Origin: Acidothermus sp.
GTDB taxonomy: Bacteria > Actinomycetota > Actinomycetes > Acidothermales > Acidothermaceae
NCBI GenBank assembly: GCA_023512015.1
Contig: JAIMAI010000021.1
Coordinates: forward strand, 1 to 36,564
DNA length: 36,564 nt
Direction of reading: 5' to 3'
Shown: in pieces, positions 7,652 through 15,671 of the stretch
Numbering within the stretch: position 1 is the first letter of the stretch
Layout of the letters: each line of letters opens with the position of its first letter
The notes under the pieces: model-generated
The model's input: the letters and a program-made list of their open reading frames with translations, nothing else
Told to the model about the DNA's origin: nothing
Database searches by the model: none
Made by a program: the position numbers and the translations under genes

Positions 7652-8725
7652 TCAGCGAATCTGCTTTTCGACCAGCGGAGCCAGCTTGTCGATGTTGGAT
7701 TTGTCGTCGAAACCGGCGCCGGTGTCGATCCGCAGACCGCTGAATCCGTAGATGTGCGAGAGGCAGAGCTGCAAGATACCGAAGTATCCCTGCAACCACT
7801 CCTGCTGGTCGATCACCAGACTGATGTAACCGTCTTGGATGCCCTTGACGGTCGCCGGCGACATGTCGAAGCCGGCCGCGAAGACCGACCCCGGCTTCAG
7901 GTTGGCTGCCTTCATGTACGTCGGAATCGTCGCGGTGAGGTTGCCGTGGTCGATGAAGATGGCCTTCACGTCGGGGTGTTTCGAGACGTAACCCGTGAAG
8001 ATCGAAACGCCTGCCGATGGGTCCTTGTTGGTGGCGTCGTTGATTTCCAGGTAATCGACCGTCATGCCGGCCTTCTTCAAGGTGTCCACGATGCCTTTCG
8101 TGCGCTCACCACGACCCGGCTGGGAGAGCAGCCCCCACACGAAAACCCGGTCACCGGCGTGGAGATTGCCGCGCTTGATGGCCTCGTTGGCGAGCGACGC
8201 TCCCGCCTGGTAGAGGACCGCTCCGACGTACCCCATTCCCTTGGACTGATACGTCGCCTCAGCCTTGGGCAATTCGGTGTTCATCACGGTGACCGTGATT
8301 CCCTCAGCTTCCGCCTGGTCGATGAGCGGATCGAAGGCTGCGTCGCCCGGGTGACCCATGATGGCGATGCCGTCGGGGTGGGTGGCCATCGCCTGCTTGA
8401 ACTGAGTGATCATCTTGTCTGGGTCCCAATCCGACCACTGATAGGTCACCGAAGGTCCCAGTGCTGCCGCGGCGGCTTTCGCCCCGTTGTAGACCACCGT
8501 CTCGAACGGTCCTCCCGGCGTTCCTCCGGGGAAGAAGACAATCTTCATTCCTTTGCAGAATTGCGCACCCGTTGGGACGGCGCTTCCTCCCGCACCGGCG
8601 GCGGGGCTGTTCGTGGCCTCCTTCTTGGGAGTTCCTCCGCCGCTGCTACATGCGGTGATGACGAGCGGAAGGACAGCCAAGGCCGCCAGGCCTCGCCACA
8701 CCGGGCGCCGGGTAAGTGGTGTCAT
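7652..8725 (-). CDS. Sugar ABC transporter substrate-binding lipoprotein (type I periplasmic-binding fold)
   Basis: 357 residues. A lipoprotein signal peptide ends at the lipobox VITAC, giving a lipidated Cys26. A Gly/Ala/Ser-rich linker follows, then a Peripla_BP_4 (RbsB-like) fold: KIVFFPGGTPGGPFETVVYNGAKAAAAALG in the first lobe, PDGIAIMGHPGDAAFDPLIDQAEAEGITVTVMN at the hinge, and VKAIFIDHGNLTATIPTYMKAANLKPGSVFAAGFDMSP in the second lobe. It would capture a sugar outside the membrane for the permease encoded downstream. The start is ATG at 8725 behind AGGAGGACGAATA. It sits 50 bp after the mutarotase gene, which points to an aldose ligand; no residue pattern I can read fixes which one. Confidence 0.92.
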   Translation of the reverse strand: MTPLTRRPVWRGLAALAVLPLVITACSSGGGTPKKEATNSPAAGAGGSAVPTGAQFCKGMKIVFFPGGTPGGPFETVVYNGAKAAAAALGPSVTYQWSDWDPDKMITQFKQAMATHPDGIAIMGHPGDAAFDPLIDQAEAEGITVTVMNTELPKAEATYQSKGMGYVGAVLYQAGASLANEAIKRGNLHAGDRVFVWGLLSQPGRGERTKGIVDTLKKAGMTVDYLEINDATNKDPSAGVSIFTGYVSKHPDVKAIFIDHGNLTATIPTYMKAANLKPGSVFAAGFDMSPATVKGIQDGYISLVIDQQEWLQGYFGILQLCLSHIYGFSGLRIDTGAGFDDKSNIDKLAPLVEKQIR

Positions 8726-8775
8726 TATTCGTCCTCCTGTTCGCTGGGATCGTCTGTGAAGACGCGTCGCTCCTC

Positions 8776-10113
8776 CTAGAAACCGAAATGGGTGATGGTG
8801 CCGCCGGTGGTGAACCGGTAAGTCGTCATCGAGGAGAGGGTCTGTCCGCCGTTCAGGACGACCGACGGCCAGCCCGGCTCACCGATGTGGTGGGGGCTAT
8901 CGGGGAAGTGTTGCGTCTCAAGGGTGAACCCGCTCGTCTGCCGGTAGGTGTGACCGCCGGTTCCGGTGAGGTCGCCCACCAAGAAGTTCCCCGAGTAGAA
9001 CTGCACCCCGGGTTGGTCGGTGTACGTCCAGAGGGTGATACCGGTGCCGCGATCCTGCGCGACGGCGGCGAGCCGGTACCCCGAACCATTGAGGACCCAG
9101 TTGTGGTCGTAGCCATGGGCGATGACGAGTTGCGGGAACGGCCCGGAGGTACCGTCGGGGCTACTCACGTTCGTGATATCCCGGCCGATCGGCTTCGGAT
9201 GACGGAAGTCGAACGGCGTCCCCGCCACCGAGAGTTGGTACGGAGCCGTCGGGATGAAATTCGTGTCGATCGGAGAGTAGCGATCTGCGTTGATGGCCAG
9301 TAGCTGATCGAAGACCGGTCCGGAGGATTCCCCGGCGAGATTGAAGTACAGGTGATTGGTGGGATTGACGACCGTCGCCTTTCCTCCGACGGGCTCATTG
9401 TTGGTGATGTCGTAACGAATCCGCAGTTCGTTGTCCGTCGTGACGGTGTAGGTCACGGTAGCGGTCACGGATGCCGGGAACCCCTCGTCACCATCCGGGC
9501 TCGTGAGACTCAGCGCCAATGCCACATACCCCGGGCCCTGGGACGTCGAGGCGCTCCACACTTTGGTGTTCCACCCGAGGTCACCGCCGTGGAGGGTGTT
9601 GGTCCCATTGTTGGCAGGCAGGGTGTAGGTAACCCCGTTGTTCGAGCAATTGCTGCACACCATGGTGAACGAGTGATCGGCGATCCTGTTGGCATAGCGA
9701 CCGATGGTGGCGCCGAAATAGGTGTCACCCGAGCCTCCGGAAAGCGGCCACGCCACGCCGGTGTGCTGCTGGAGGAAATCGTTGACGTAATCGGAGAGGG
9801 TCGGGAAGCCGAGGGCGACATCGACGGACCTGCCGCGTCGGTCGGGTACCCACAGTGATTGCACGGTCGCCCCGAAGTTGGTGATGGTGACTTTCATGCC
9901 CGCACCACTCGTCAATGTGTAGAGATCGACGGTCTGACCCTCGAAATCCCCCCACGGTTGACTGGTAATGGTCGGGTGCGCGTGCGGATGGTGGATTCCG
10001 GGGAACGCGGCCGCCGGTACGGCACCGCTCAGTGCCGTGGTCGTTCCCGCCGCAAGAGCGACGACGGCGAGTGCTGCGAGGGGGCTTTTGGGGAGTCTCG
10101 ATTGGTACGACAT
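8776..10113 (-). CDS. Secreted aldose 1-epimerase (mutarotase)
   Basis: 445 residues, longer than the roughly 340 of cytoplasmic GalM because of an export signal (about 1-37, ending SGAVPAAAFPG) and a His/Pro-rich spacer. The mutarotase beta-sandwich shows NFGATVQSLWVPDR, GRYANRI, TLHGG, NPTNHLYFNLAG, YDHNW and the conserved catalytic-base segment FTLETQHFPDSP. It interconverts alpha and beta anomers of aldoses. Export means it acts outside the membrane, beside the binding protein encoded next. It is the first gene of the ABC-transporter operon. The start is ATG at 10113 with GAAGGGATCC upstream. The promoter is overlapped by a LacI-type operator. Secreted epimerases of this kind are known in actinomycetes; the sugar is not determined. 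Confidence 0.92.
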   Translation of the reverse strand: MSYQSRLPKSPLAALAVVALAAGTTTALSGAVPAAAFPGIHHPHAHPTITSQPWGDFEGQTVDLYTLTSGAGMKVTITNFGATVQSLWVPDRRGRSVDVALGFPTLSDYVNDFLQQHTGVAWPLSGGSGDTYFGATIGRYANRIADHSFTMVCSNCSNNGVTYTLPANNGTNTLHGGDLGWNTKVWSASTSQGPGYVALALSLTSPDGDEGFPASVTATVTYTVTTDNELRIRYDITNNEPVGGKATVVNPTNHLYFNLAGESSGPVFDQLLAINADRYSPIDTNFIPTAPYQLSVAGTPFDFRHPKPIGRDITNVSSPDGTSGPFPQLVIAHGYDHNWVLNGSGYRLAAVAQDRGTGITLWTYTDQPGVQFYSGNFLVGDLTGTGGHTYRQTSGFTLETQHFPDSPHHIGEPGWPSVVLNGGQTLSSMTTYRFTTGGTITHFGF

Positions 10114-10180
10114 GAGCGGATCCCTTCGCTCGTCGCGTGCCTGCTGCCTGTGCGCAGGCGAGTTGATCGATTGCTACACA

Positions 10181-10209
10181 GTTATACGACAAGATGTGAG
10201 CGTTAACAA
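10181..10209 (-). promoter_or_regulatory. Promoter of the mutarotase-ABC operon
   Basis: On the minus strand TTGTTA (10209-10204) and TATAAC (10186-10181) are separated by 17 bases, about 70 bp upstream of the mutarotase start. The -35 box lies inside an operator-like palindrome. Confidence 0.6.
10195..10208. promoter_or_regulatory. LacI-type operator, site 1 (over the -35 box)
   Basis: TGTGAGCGTTAACA: the half-sites TGTGAGC and TGTTAAC match at 5 of 7 positions around the central CG, the pattern of LacI-family operators. It overlaps the -35 box and spacer of the operon promoter, so binding would repress. Confidence 0.6.
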
Positions 10210-10321
10210 GAGGGTTCCGTGTATCGATTTGGCAGCAACCGCCGTCGGCGAGAGCGATCAGTAGGAATAGCTGCCCTCTCCGCCGTCGCGGAGGGGACGT
10301 CGAAATCGACGGCGAGTAGTG

Positions 10322-10335
10322 TGTGAACGCTAACA
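10322..10335. promoter_or_regulatory. LacI-type operator, site 2 (distal)
   Basis: TGTGAACGCTAACA differs from site 1 at only two positions and lies about 114 bp upstream of it. The 407-bp gene-free stretch 10114-10520 holds these two sites, the operon promoter, an 8-bp inverted repeat (10281-10288 with 10307-10314) and the alr promoter; I saw no credible gene in it. Two spaced operators suggest looping or a second promoter. Confidence 0.5.
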
Positions 10336-10508
10336 GACGGTGCCCGCCGTCCGGCGGTAGAAGATCGATGAGCCCGCCGAGCCGGCCGACGTTTCCCGAC
10401 CTCGTCCCCGGCCGATCGTCCTCACGCCGGGTGCAAGCGGAGCTCCGAAGCGGGCCATGCCGTTCACCCGATACGCACGATCGCGTCGTCGGGGAGGGGT
10501 TCGCTCCC

Positions 10509-10514
10509 TAGACT
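10509..10514 (+). promoter_or_regulatory. -10 box of a leaderless alr promoter
   Basis: TAGACT followed by 6 bases and the GTG start at 10521, which places transcription start on or next to the start codon. No Shine-Dalgarno is present. No clear -35 box. Confidence 0.5.
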
Positions 10515-10520
10515 TGCGAC

Positions 10521-11723
10521 GTGACCGAGGCTGGCTCCCCACGGGCTGCGCCCGTCCGCGACGTCACGCGACGGCGGGGATGGCTCGGCGACGGGCGAAC
10601 CTCGGCCATCATCGACCTGACGGCGATTCGGGAGAACGTCGCGCGTATCCGCCGACTCACCGGCACCGAGGTGATGGCTGTCGTCAAGGCCGACGGATAC
10701 GGTCACGGCCTGGTGGCCGCTGCGCGGGCCGCGGTCTCCGGAGGAGCGACCTGGCTCGGGGTTGCGTTCATCGAGGAGGCCCTGGCGCTGCGAGCCGCAG
10801 GGCTCGACGTCCCGATCCTGTGCTGGCTCGCGGTTCCGGGGGAAAGGATCGGCGACGCGCTGGCGCACGACGTGGATCTCTCGGTCTCGGCCCCCTGGGC
10901 GCTGGACGAGGTCCGCCGCGTCGCCGGGCAGCGCGGCACTTCGGCGCGCGTACATCTCGAAGTCGACACCGGCCTCTCCCGCGGAGGGGTGACCGCGAGT
11001 GACTGGCCGACGCTGCTCGACGCGGCATCCCGAGCCGTCGACGCGGGTTGCGTGCAGGTCGTCGGAATCTGGTCGCACCTCGTGCACGGCGACGATCCGC
11101 ACCATGCGACGACGTCCGCGCAAATCCAGCGATTCGACGAAGCGCTCGCGGTTGCCGAACGGTTTGGAATCCATCCGCAGGTGCGGCATCTGGCGAATTC
11201 GGGAGGGGCTTTGCACGTGCCCGCGACGCGCTACGACCTCGTACGAGCGGGTATCGCCGTCTACGGTCTGGCCCCGGCACCGCAGCTGTGCTCGGCCGCC
11301 GAATTGGGTCTGCGGCCGGCCATGCGGTTGGTGGCAAAGGTGGCGCTGGCCAAGGATCTTCCCGCCGGCGCTGGGATTTCGTACGGCCACCGCTATCGGA
11401 CGGCGGAACCGACCCGGGTCATCTTGGTGCCGCTCGGATACGCGGACGGAATCCCGCGAAATGCGACAAACATCGGGCCGGTGTGGATCCCCGGTGTCGG
11501 TCGCCGAATCATCAGCGGCACCGTCTGCATGGACCAATTCAGTGTGGACGTCGGAGCGGGCGCGGATATCGCCGAAGGCGACGAAATCGTCGTCTTCGGT
11601 CCGGGTGACGACGGTGAGCCCACCGCTGACGACTGGGCACGAGCGCTCGGCACCATTTCTTACGAAATCGTCACCCGTATCGGGCCGCGGGTGCCGCGGG
11701 TCTACGAGGGTGACGGCGCCTGA
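10521..11723 (+). CDS. alr: Alanine racemase
   Basis: 400 residues, about the usual length. This PLP enzyme converts L- to D-alanine for peptidoglycan. Lys56 in AVVKADGYGHG is the PLP lysine and Tyr288 in ISYGHRYRT the second catalytic base. The N-terminal TIM barrel (about 25-265) and C-terminal beta domain (VILVPLGYADGIPR, GTVCMDQFSVDVG) are both complete. The GTG start at 10521 follows a TAGACT -10 box by 6 bases, so the message is probably leaderless. The stop TGA shares its last base with the ATG of the downstream uracil-DNA glycosylase. The gene heads the alr - udg - tsaE cluster; alr beside tsaE is a common actinobacterial order. Confidence 0.96.
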   Translation: MTEAGSPRAAPVRDVTRRRGWLGDGRTSAIIDLTAIRENVARIRRLTGTEVMAVVKADGYGHGLVAAARAAVSGGATWLGVAFIEEALALRAAGLDVPILCWLAVPGERIGDALAHDVDLSVSAPWALDEVRRVAGQRGTSARVHLEVDTGLSRGGVTASDWPTLLDAASRAVDAGCVQVVGIWSHLVHGDDPHHATTSAQIQRFDEALAVAERFGIHPQVRHLANSGGALHVPATRYDLVRAGIAVYGLAPAPQLCSAAELGLRPAMRLVAKVALAKDLPAGAGISYGHRYRTAEPTRVILVPLGYADGIPRNATNIGPVWIPGVGRRIISGTVCMDQFSVDVGAGADIAEGDEIVVFGPGDDGEPTADDWARALGTISYEIVTRIGPRVPRVYEGDGA

Positions 11724-12322
11724 TGGATACCTGGGAACAACTGGCGGCACAGATTCGGACTTGCAGCCGGTGTCCGCATTTGGCCGCGAGCCGAACGCAC
11801 GTGGTAGTCGGGCTGCGGCCGCAGCTTCTCCGGCCGGTCACGCTGATAGGCGAGGCACCCGGCGCGCAGGAGGATATGGCCGGGGAGCCCTTCGTCGGTC
11901 GGGCGGGGCAATTGCTGGATGTGCTGTTGGCGGAATCCGGCTTGGACCGCACTTCGGTGGCGATCGTCAACGTCTTGAAATGCAGGCCACCGGGGAACCG
12001 CGTTCCCACCCGTACCGAGGTCGTGCAGTGTCGTCCGTGGCTCGAGGCGCAATTGGAAATCCTCGACCCGCGGGTCATCGTGACCTTGGGCGGTACGGCC
12101 ACCGCATGGTTCTTCGGTGCCGGCCGCAAGCTCTCCGAAGTGCGGGGCCGAGTGCATCGCATCGGCCGTTTCCGCGTGGTTCCCACCTACCACCCTTCGG
12201 CGGCACTGCGGTTCGGGCCCGGGGGTCTGCCGCGGGCCGCCTTGCGTGAGGATCTGAAGATGGCCGCGACGGTAGCAGCCGATGAGTCCGGGGAAGACGA
12301 GATCGAGGCAGGGTTGTGGTGA
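11723..12322 (+). CDS. Uracil-DNA glycosylase, family 4-like with Fe-S cluster
   Basis: 199 residues. Motif GEAPGAQEDMAGEPFVGRAGQ (active-site loop, about 43-63) and YHPSAALR near residue 155 are typical of family 4/5 glycosylases, which remove uracil from DNA to start base-excision repair. Four cysteines fit a 4Fe-4S cluster: Cys14, Cys17, Cys87 (KCRPPGNR) and Cys103, the last pair 16 apart as in the family. The start ATG overlaps the alr stop by one base, and the stop overlaps the tsaE ATG by one base (TGATG at both junctions), so translation is tightly coupled. The choice between family 4 and 5 rests on the GEAPGAQED motif and is less certain than the superfamily. Confidence 0.9.
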   Translation: MDTWEQLAAQIRTCSRCPHLAASRTHVVVGLRPQLLRPVTLIGEAPGAQEDMAGEPFVGRAGQLLDVLLAESGLDRTSVAIVNVLKCRPPGNRVPTRTEVVQCRPWLEAQLEILDPRVIVTLGGTATAWFFGAGRKLSEVRGRVHRIGRFRVVPTYHPSAALRFGPGGLPRAALREDLKMAATVAADESGEDEIEAGLW

Positions 12323-12837
12323 TGGAAGCGGAACTCCTGGAGGGACGAGTCGACATCGTCGTCCCCACTGCGGACGCGATGCGTCGGTTGGGACGGCGAG
12401 TAGCCGCCCTGCTGCGAGCCGGAGACCTCGTGGTTTTGAGCGGACCACTCGGTTCCGGGAAGACCACGTTCGTGCAGGGACTCGGCGCTGGTCTCGGAGT
12501 GCGCGGGGAAATCACGTCGCCGACATTCGTCATCGCGCGGGTACACCCGTCGGTATCCGGCGGTCCAGCGCTGGTGCACGCCGACGCCTACCGCCTGGGT
12601 GGTCGCTTGGAGGTCGACGACCTCGACTTGGACGCCTCGATCCCGGATTCGGTCACCGTCGTCGAATGGGGGGAAGAAAAGGTTGAGATGCTCACCGAGG
12701 ATCGGCTCCGCGTGGTCATCGAGCGAGATGTGCCGGCGGACGGCACGAGGGTCGACGAACGCGACGAACCCCGGCGGGTGCACATTTTCGGAGAGGGCTC
12801 GCGCTGGGCGGGAGAGGATTTCTCCCGCCTCCTTTGA
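12322..12837 (+). CDS. tsaE: tRNA threonylcarbamoyladenosine biosynthesis ATPase TsaE
   Basis: 171 residues. TsaE is the ATPase that resets the TsaB-TsaD complex during t6A37 synthesis on ANN-decoding tRNAs. Walker A GPLGSGKT is at 41-48. The family motifs TSPTFVIARV, HADAYRL and VTVVEWGE follow, and a C-terminal extension (about 135-171) exceeds the usual length of roughly 150. The start is ATG 12322, overlapping the glycosylase stop as TGATG; GTG 12316 is possible but breaks that pattern. tsaB, tsaD and rimI follow after a 124-bp gap that holds a new promoter. Confidence 0.94.
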   Translation: MEAELLEGRVDIVVPTADAMRRLGRRVAALLRAGDLVVLSGPLGSGKTTFVQGLGAGLGVRGEITSPTFVIARVHPSVSGGPALVHADAYRLGGRLEVDDLDLDASIPDSVTVVEWGEEKVEMLTEDRLRVVIERDVPADGTRVDERDEPRRVHIFGEGSRWAGEDFSRLL

Positions 12838-12948
12838 AGGCCTCTGAAGGCGCGGTGCCGGGCTGCGGCGTGCCGCCGGCATCCCCATTTCGCGGTGTCG
12901 TCGGCCGGGCTCGGGGGAGCGGGGAAATTCGGCGTACCGCCGCACGGG

Positions 12949-12954
12949 TAGGCT
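12949..12954 (+). promoter_or_regulatory. -10 box of a leaderless tsaB promoter
   Basis: TAGGCT, 7 bases, then the GTG start of tsaB at 12962. No Shine-Dalgarno is visible. It would drive tsaB-rimI-tsaD and the small downstream gene separately from alr. Confidence 0.5.
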
Positions 12955-12961
12955 CGGGTGC

Positions 12962-13612
12962 GTGCTGTTGGCTCTGGACACCTCGACTCCGGCGATCACC
13001 GCGGCGCTGCACGACGGTACCGAGGTTCGTGCCGCCTCCACCACGGTCGACGCGATGAGGCACGGCGAGCTTCTGGGTCCCACGCTTGCGAAACTCTTCG
13101 AACAGGCCGGAATCAAGCCGCCGGACCTCACGCGGGTGGTAGTCGGGGTCGGACCCGGGCCCTTCACCGGTCTTCGGGTCGGCCTGGTAACGGCGCACGC
13201 GCTCGCCGATGCCCTGGGTCTCCCGGTGGACGGCGTCTGCAGCCTCGACGCTCTCGCCGTGCGGGTCCTCGCCGAGCGCGCACCGGACGAACCTTTCCTG
13301 GTAGCGACGGATGCCCGCCGCAAGGAGGTGTACTGGGCGCGCTACGCCCCCGGGCAGAACGTCGAGCGCCTCGACGGCCCGCACGTCGACAAGCCCGCGG
13401 ATATCGGCTGGAACGGCCCGGCTTTCGGGAGCGGGGTGCTGGCCTACTCGGAATCTTTCTCGAGGGTGGATTCTCCCGATTACCCGGACGCCGGCCAGCT
13501 CGCGGAGGCCGTCGTGCGGGGGCGGATCGCGGTGGTTCCGGCCCAACCGTTGTATCTGCGGCGTCCGGACGCGACCCCACCGACCGGCCGCAAACCCGTG
13601 TTGCAGCGGTGA
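12962..13612 (+). CDS. tsaB: tRNA threonylcarbamoyladenosine biosynthesis protein TsaB
   Basis: 216 residues. TsaB is the catalytically inactive partner that dimerises with TsaD in the t6A complex. The N-terminal ASKHA fold begins LLALDTSTPAITAAL. The diagnostic VVVGVGPGPFTGLRVGL and SLDALAVRVLAE follow, and the C-terminal part ends QPLYLRRPDATPP. Length is usual. The GTG start at 12962 follows a TAGGCT box by 7 bases and is probably leaderless. rimI begins 3 bp after the stop. Confidence 0.95.
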   Translation: MLLALDTSTPAITAALHDGTEVRAASTTVDAMRHGELLGPTLAKLFEQAGIKPPDLTRVVVGVGPGPFTGLRVGLVTAHALADALGLPVDGVCSLDALAVRVLAERAPDEPFLVATDARRKEVYWARYAPGQNVERLDGPHVDKPADIGWNGPAFGSGVLAYSESFSRVDSPDYPDAGQLAEAVVRGRIAVVPAQPLYLRRPDATPPTGRKPVLQR

Positions 13613-13615
13613 GCC

Positions 13616-14143
13616 ATGGCATCGACGCTTGCGGCCGGTGTCGCCATCGTGCCGATGCGCTGGTGGCACCTCGAATCGGTGTTCCACATCGAAGAAGACA
13701 TCTTCTCCGACGAGCCGTGGACGCCGTCCATGTTCTGGTCCGAGCTGGCCGAATACGAGACCAGGAGTTATTTCGTGGCCACTGCGGAGTCGACGACTTC
13801 TGTTCCGAACCGCGCCGATGACGACATCGTCGGGTACGCCGGTTTGTGCGTGTATCCCGAGGAGGCTTTCGTCCAGACCATCGCGGTTCGTCGCGATTGG
13901 CAGCGGCAGGGTGTGGGGACCCTTCTGCTGCGCACCCTCATCGGACAGGCGAGCAGCCGTGGTGCCCCTCGGCTCGAGTTGGAAGTCCGAGCAGACAACT
14001 ACGTCGCTCAGCACCTGTACGAGACGCACGGATTCCGTAGGGTCGGGGTGCGCAAGGGGTATTACCAGCACGGTCGCACCGATGCCGTGTTGATGTCCTT
14101 GGATTTGCTCCGTCACCACAGTGGGAACGAAAGGCGGCCGTGA
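13616..14143 (+). CDS. rimI: Ribosomal protein S18-alanine N-acetyltransferase RimI
   Basis: 175 residues with a GNAT fold. The acetyl-CoA motif is [17 protein letters not shown], and the C-terminal motif [29 protein letters not shown] matches the RimI pattern. RimI acetylates the N-terminus of ribosomal protein S18 and possibly other proteins. An insertion around residues 58-72 ([12 protein letters not shown]) makes it somewhat longer than the roughly 150 of the enterobacterial enzyme. Placement between tsaB and tsaD is common in bacteria. The stop overlaps the tsaD ATG (TGATG). Confidence 0.93.
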   Translation: MASTLAAGVAIVPMRWWHLESVFHIEEDIFSDEPWTPSMFWSELAEYETRSYFVATAESTTSVPNRADDDIVGYAGLCVYPEEAFVQTIAVRRDWQRQGVGTLLLRTLIGQASSRGAPRLELEVRADNYVAQHLYETHGFRRVGVRKGYYQHGRTDAVLMSLDLLRHHSGNERRP

Positions 14144-15171
14144 TGACAGAACCGCTCGTGCTGGGCATCGAGACGTCGTGCGACGAGACCGGCGTGGGGA
14201 TCGTCCGCGGTTCGACCTTGCTGGCCAACGAAATCGCTTCCAGCGTCGACTTGCACGCCCGGTTCGGGGGCGTGGTGCCCGAGGTCGCCAGCCGTGCCCA
14301 CCTCGAGGCCCTCGTTCCGACCCTCCACCGGGCCCTGGAAAAGGCCGAGGTCAAGCTCGCCGATCTGGACGCGATCGCGGTGACCGCCGGCCCCGGACTC
14401 GCCGGCACCTTGCTCGTCGGCGTCGCGGCGGCCAAGAGTTATGCCCTGGCGCTCGGCAAACCTCTCTACGGGGTGAACCACATGGCCGCCCACGCTGCGG
14501 TCGACATCCTGGAGCACGGCCCCCTGCCGCAACCGTGCATGGCCCTGTTGGTCTCCGGAGGGCATTCGTCGTTGTTGCTGGTGGAGGACGTCACCAGCGA
14601 GGTGCGTTCCCTCGGTAGCACCGTGGACGACGCCGCCGGGGAGGCGTTCGACAAGGTGGCCCGCGTCCTCGGGTTGCCCTTCCCGGGAGGTCCGCACATC
14701 GACCGTGCGGCCAAGGACGGCGACCCGAATTTCGTGCCGTTCCCGCGCGGAAAAGCCGACGACGGCACCTTCGATTTCTCTTTCGCGGGGCTGAAAACCG
14801 CGGTCGCGCGCTGGGTCGAGGCTAGGGAACGCGCCGGCGAACCGGTACCGGTCGCGGATGTCGCGGCGGCTTTCCAGGAGGCGGTGGCCGACGTCCTGAC
14901 GAAAAAGGCCGTGGCTGCCTGTAAGGCCCACGGTGTCGATGACCTGCTGATCGGAGGCGGGGTGGCCGCGAATTCCCGGCTCCGCGCTTTGGCGGCCGAG
15001 CGTTGCGAGGCTGAGGGCATCCGGTTGCGGGTGCCCCGTCCCGGACTCTGTACCGACAATGGCGCGATGGTGGCCGCGCTCGGTGCATGCTTGGTCGAAG
15101 CGGGGCGGACGCCGTCCGAGCCGGAATTCCCGGCCGACTCCTCGCTGCCGATCACGGAGGTGCTGGTGTGA
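14143..15171 (+). CDS. tsaD: tRNA N6-adenosine threonylcarbamoyltransferase TsaD
   Basis: 342 residues. TsaD transfers the threonylcarbamoyl group from its AMP adduct to A37 of tRNA. Signatures are [40 protein letters not shown] and the metal-binding HMAAH (His113, His117), with [11 protein letters not shown] and CTDNGAMVA in the C-terminal half. The start is ATG 14143, overlapping the rimI stop; a GTG at 14140 is less likely. The stop overlaps the next gene by 4 bases (GTGA), so that small protein is translated with the t6A set. Confidence 0.96.
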   Translation: MTEPLVLGIETSCDETGVGIVRGSTLLANEIASSVDLHARFGGVVPEVASRAHLEALVPTLHRALEKAEVKLADLDAIAVTAGPGLAGTLLVGVAAAKSYALALGKPLYGVNHMAAHAAVDILEHGPLPQPCMALLVSGGHSSLLLVEDVTSEVRSLGSTVDDAAGEAFDKVARVLGLPFPGGPHIDRAAKDGDPNFVPFPRGKADDGTFDFSFAGLKTAVARWVEARERAGEPVPVADVAAAFQEAVADVLTKKAVAACKAHGVDDLLIGGGVAANSRLRALAAERCEAEGIRLRVPRPGLCTDNGAMVAALGACLVEAGRTPSEPEFPADSSLPITEVLV

Positions 15172-15446
15172 TCGCACGGATGTGGGAGGCCCGCATCCAC
15201 CTCGGCGAACTCGACGACTTCTGCGCCTGGGTGCGAGACGCGGCCTGGCCGCAGTACAAGGCCACCCCTGGTTTCCTGGGCGGGGAGGTCTACCGTTCCG
15301 ACGAGCAGAGCAGGGCCGTGGTGGTGAGCCGGTGGACCGACGCCGACGCGCTGGCCGAAGGGAACAACTGGTTCGACCTCGGGTGTGAGCGGTTCTGTGT
15401 GGACGTCGCCCACGCCTGGGAGTTCGTCGTCGTCCCCGTGGACTGA
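15168..15446 (+). CDS. Small dimeric alpha/beta-barrel-like protein of unknown function (ABM-like)
   Basis: 92 residues. The pattern [18 protein letters not shown] ... [29 protein letters not shown] ... resembles an antibiotic-biosynthesis-monooxygenase-like ferredoxin fold: strand, helix, a PGF(L)GG turn, a second strand with V(V)SRW, helix, last strand. Members include heme-degrading and quinol monooxygenases, but many are uncharacterised and I see no diagnostic catalytic residue. The start is GTG 15168, overlapping the tsaD stop by 4 bases. It ends 45 bp before the first CIRCE element. Fold assignment is by motif reading only. Confidence 0.75.
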   Translation: MIARMWEARIHLGELDDFCAWVRDAAWPQYKATPGFLGGEVYRSDEQSRAVVVSRWTDADALAEGNNWFDLGCERFCVDVAHAWEFVVVPVD

Positions 15447-15490
15447 CGGATGCGCTGAGTCGAGGGCCCGCAGCACCACGCCTCGCCGTG

Positions 15491-15517
15491 TTGGCACTCT
15501 CCTTGACGGAGTGCTAA
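15491..15517. promoter_or_regulatory. CIRCE element 1 (HrcA operator)
   Basis: TTGGCACTC-N9-GAGTGCTAA, one base away from the canonical inverted repeat in the left arm. Its 9-base loop contains the TTGACG -35 box of the groES promoter, so HrcA binding would block polymerase. Confidence 0.9.
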
Positions 15518-15531
15518 TCGCCGCATAGGCT
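15503..15531 (+). promoter_or_regulatory. groES-groEL promoter
   Basis: TTGACG (15503-15508), 17-base spacer, TAGGCT (15526-15531). Predicted start is near 15538, between the two CIRCE elements. The groES leader is about 134 nt. Confidence 0.8.
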
Positions 15532-15539
15532 CTCAGGTG

Positions 15540-15566
15540 TTGGCACTCTCCCCCTGAGGGTGCCAA
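15540..15566. promoter_or_regulatory. CIRCE element 2 (HrcA operator)
   Basis: TTGGCACTC-N9-GGGTGCCAA, with one mismatch between arms and an extended TGTTGGCAC/GTGCCAACA core. It lies right at or after the transcription start, so it would act as a roadblock and would also be present in the mRNA leader. Confidence 0.8.
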
Positions 15567-15671
15567 CAGGGGCGGTGCGGACCTTCGGGCTGGCACCCGC
15601 GACGGCAGACCAGGGTCGACCGCCAGGCAGTGCTTTTCCGTTCCCGACGAGAAGGAGGAGGGAGTCACACC

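Noticed and set aside
10281-10314. Intrinsic terminator in the alr upstream region
   Set aside because: The 8-bp arms CGCCGTCG/CGACGGCG have an 18-base loop and no T-run, and no gene ends nearby for it to terminate.
10323-10511. Small plus-strand gene between the mutarotase and alr
   Set aside because: It begins inside operator site 2, is rich in Arg, Ser and Pro without a domain, and ends within the alr promoter.
12716-14119. Long minus-strand reading frame opposite tsaB and rimI
   Set aside because: Antisense shadow: both tsaB and rimI are clear genes on the plus strand and the frame has no recognisable motif.
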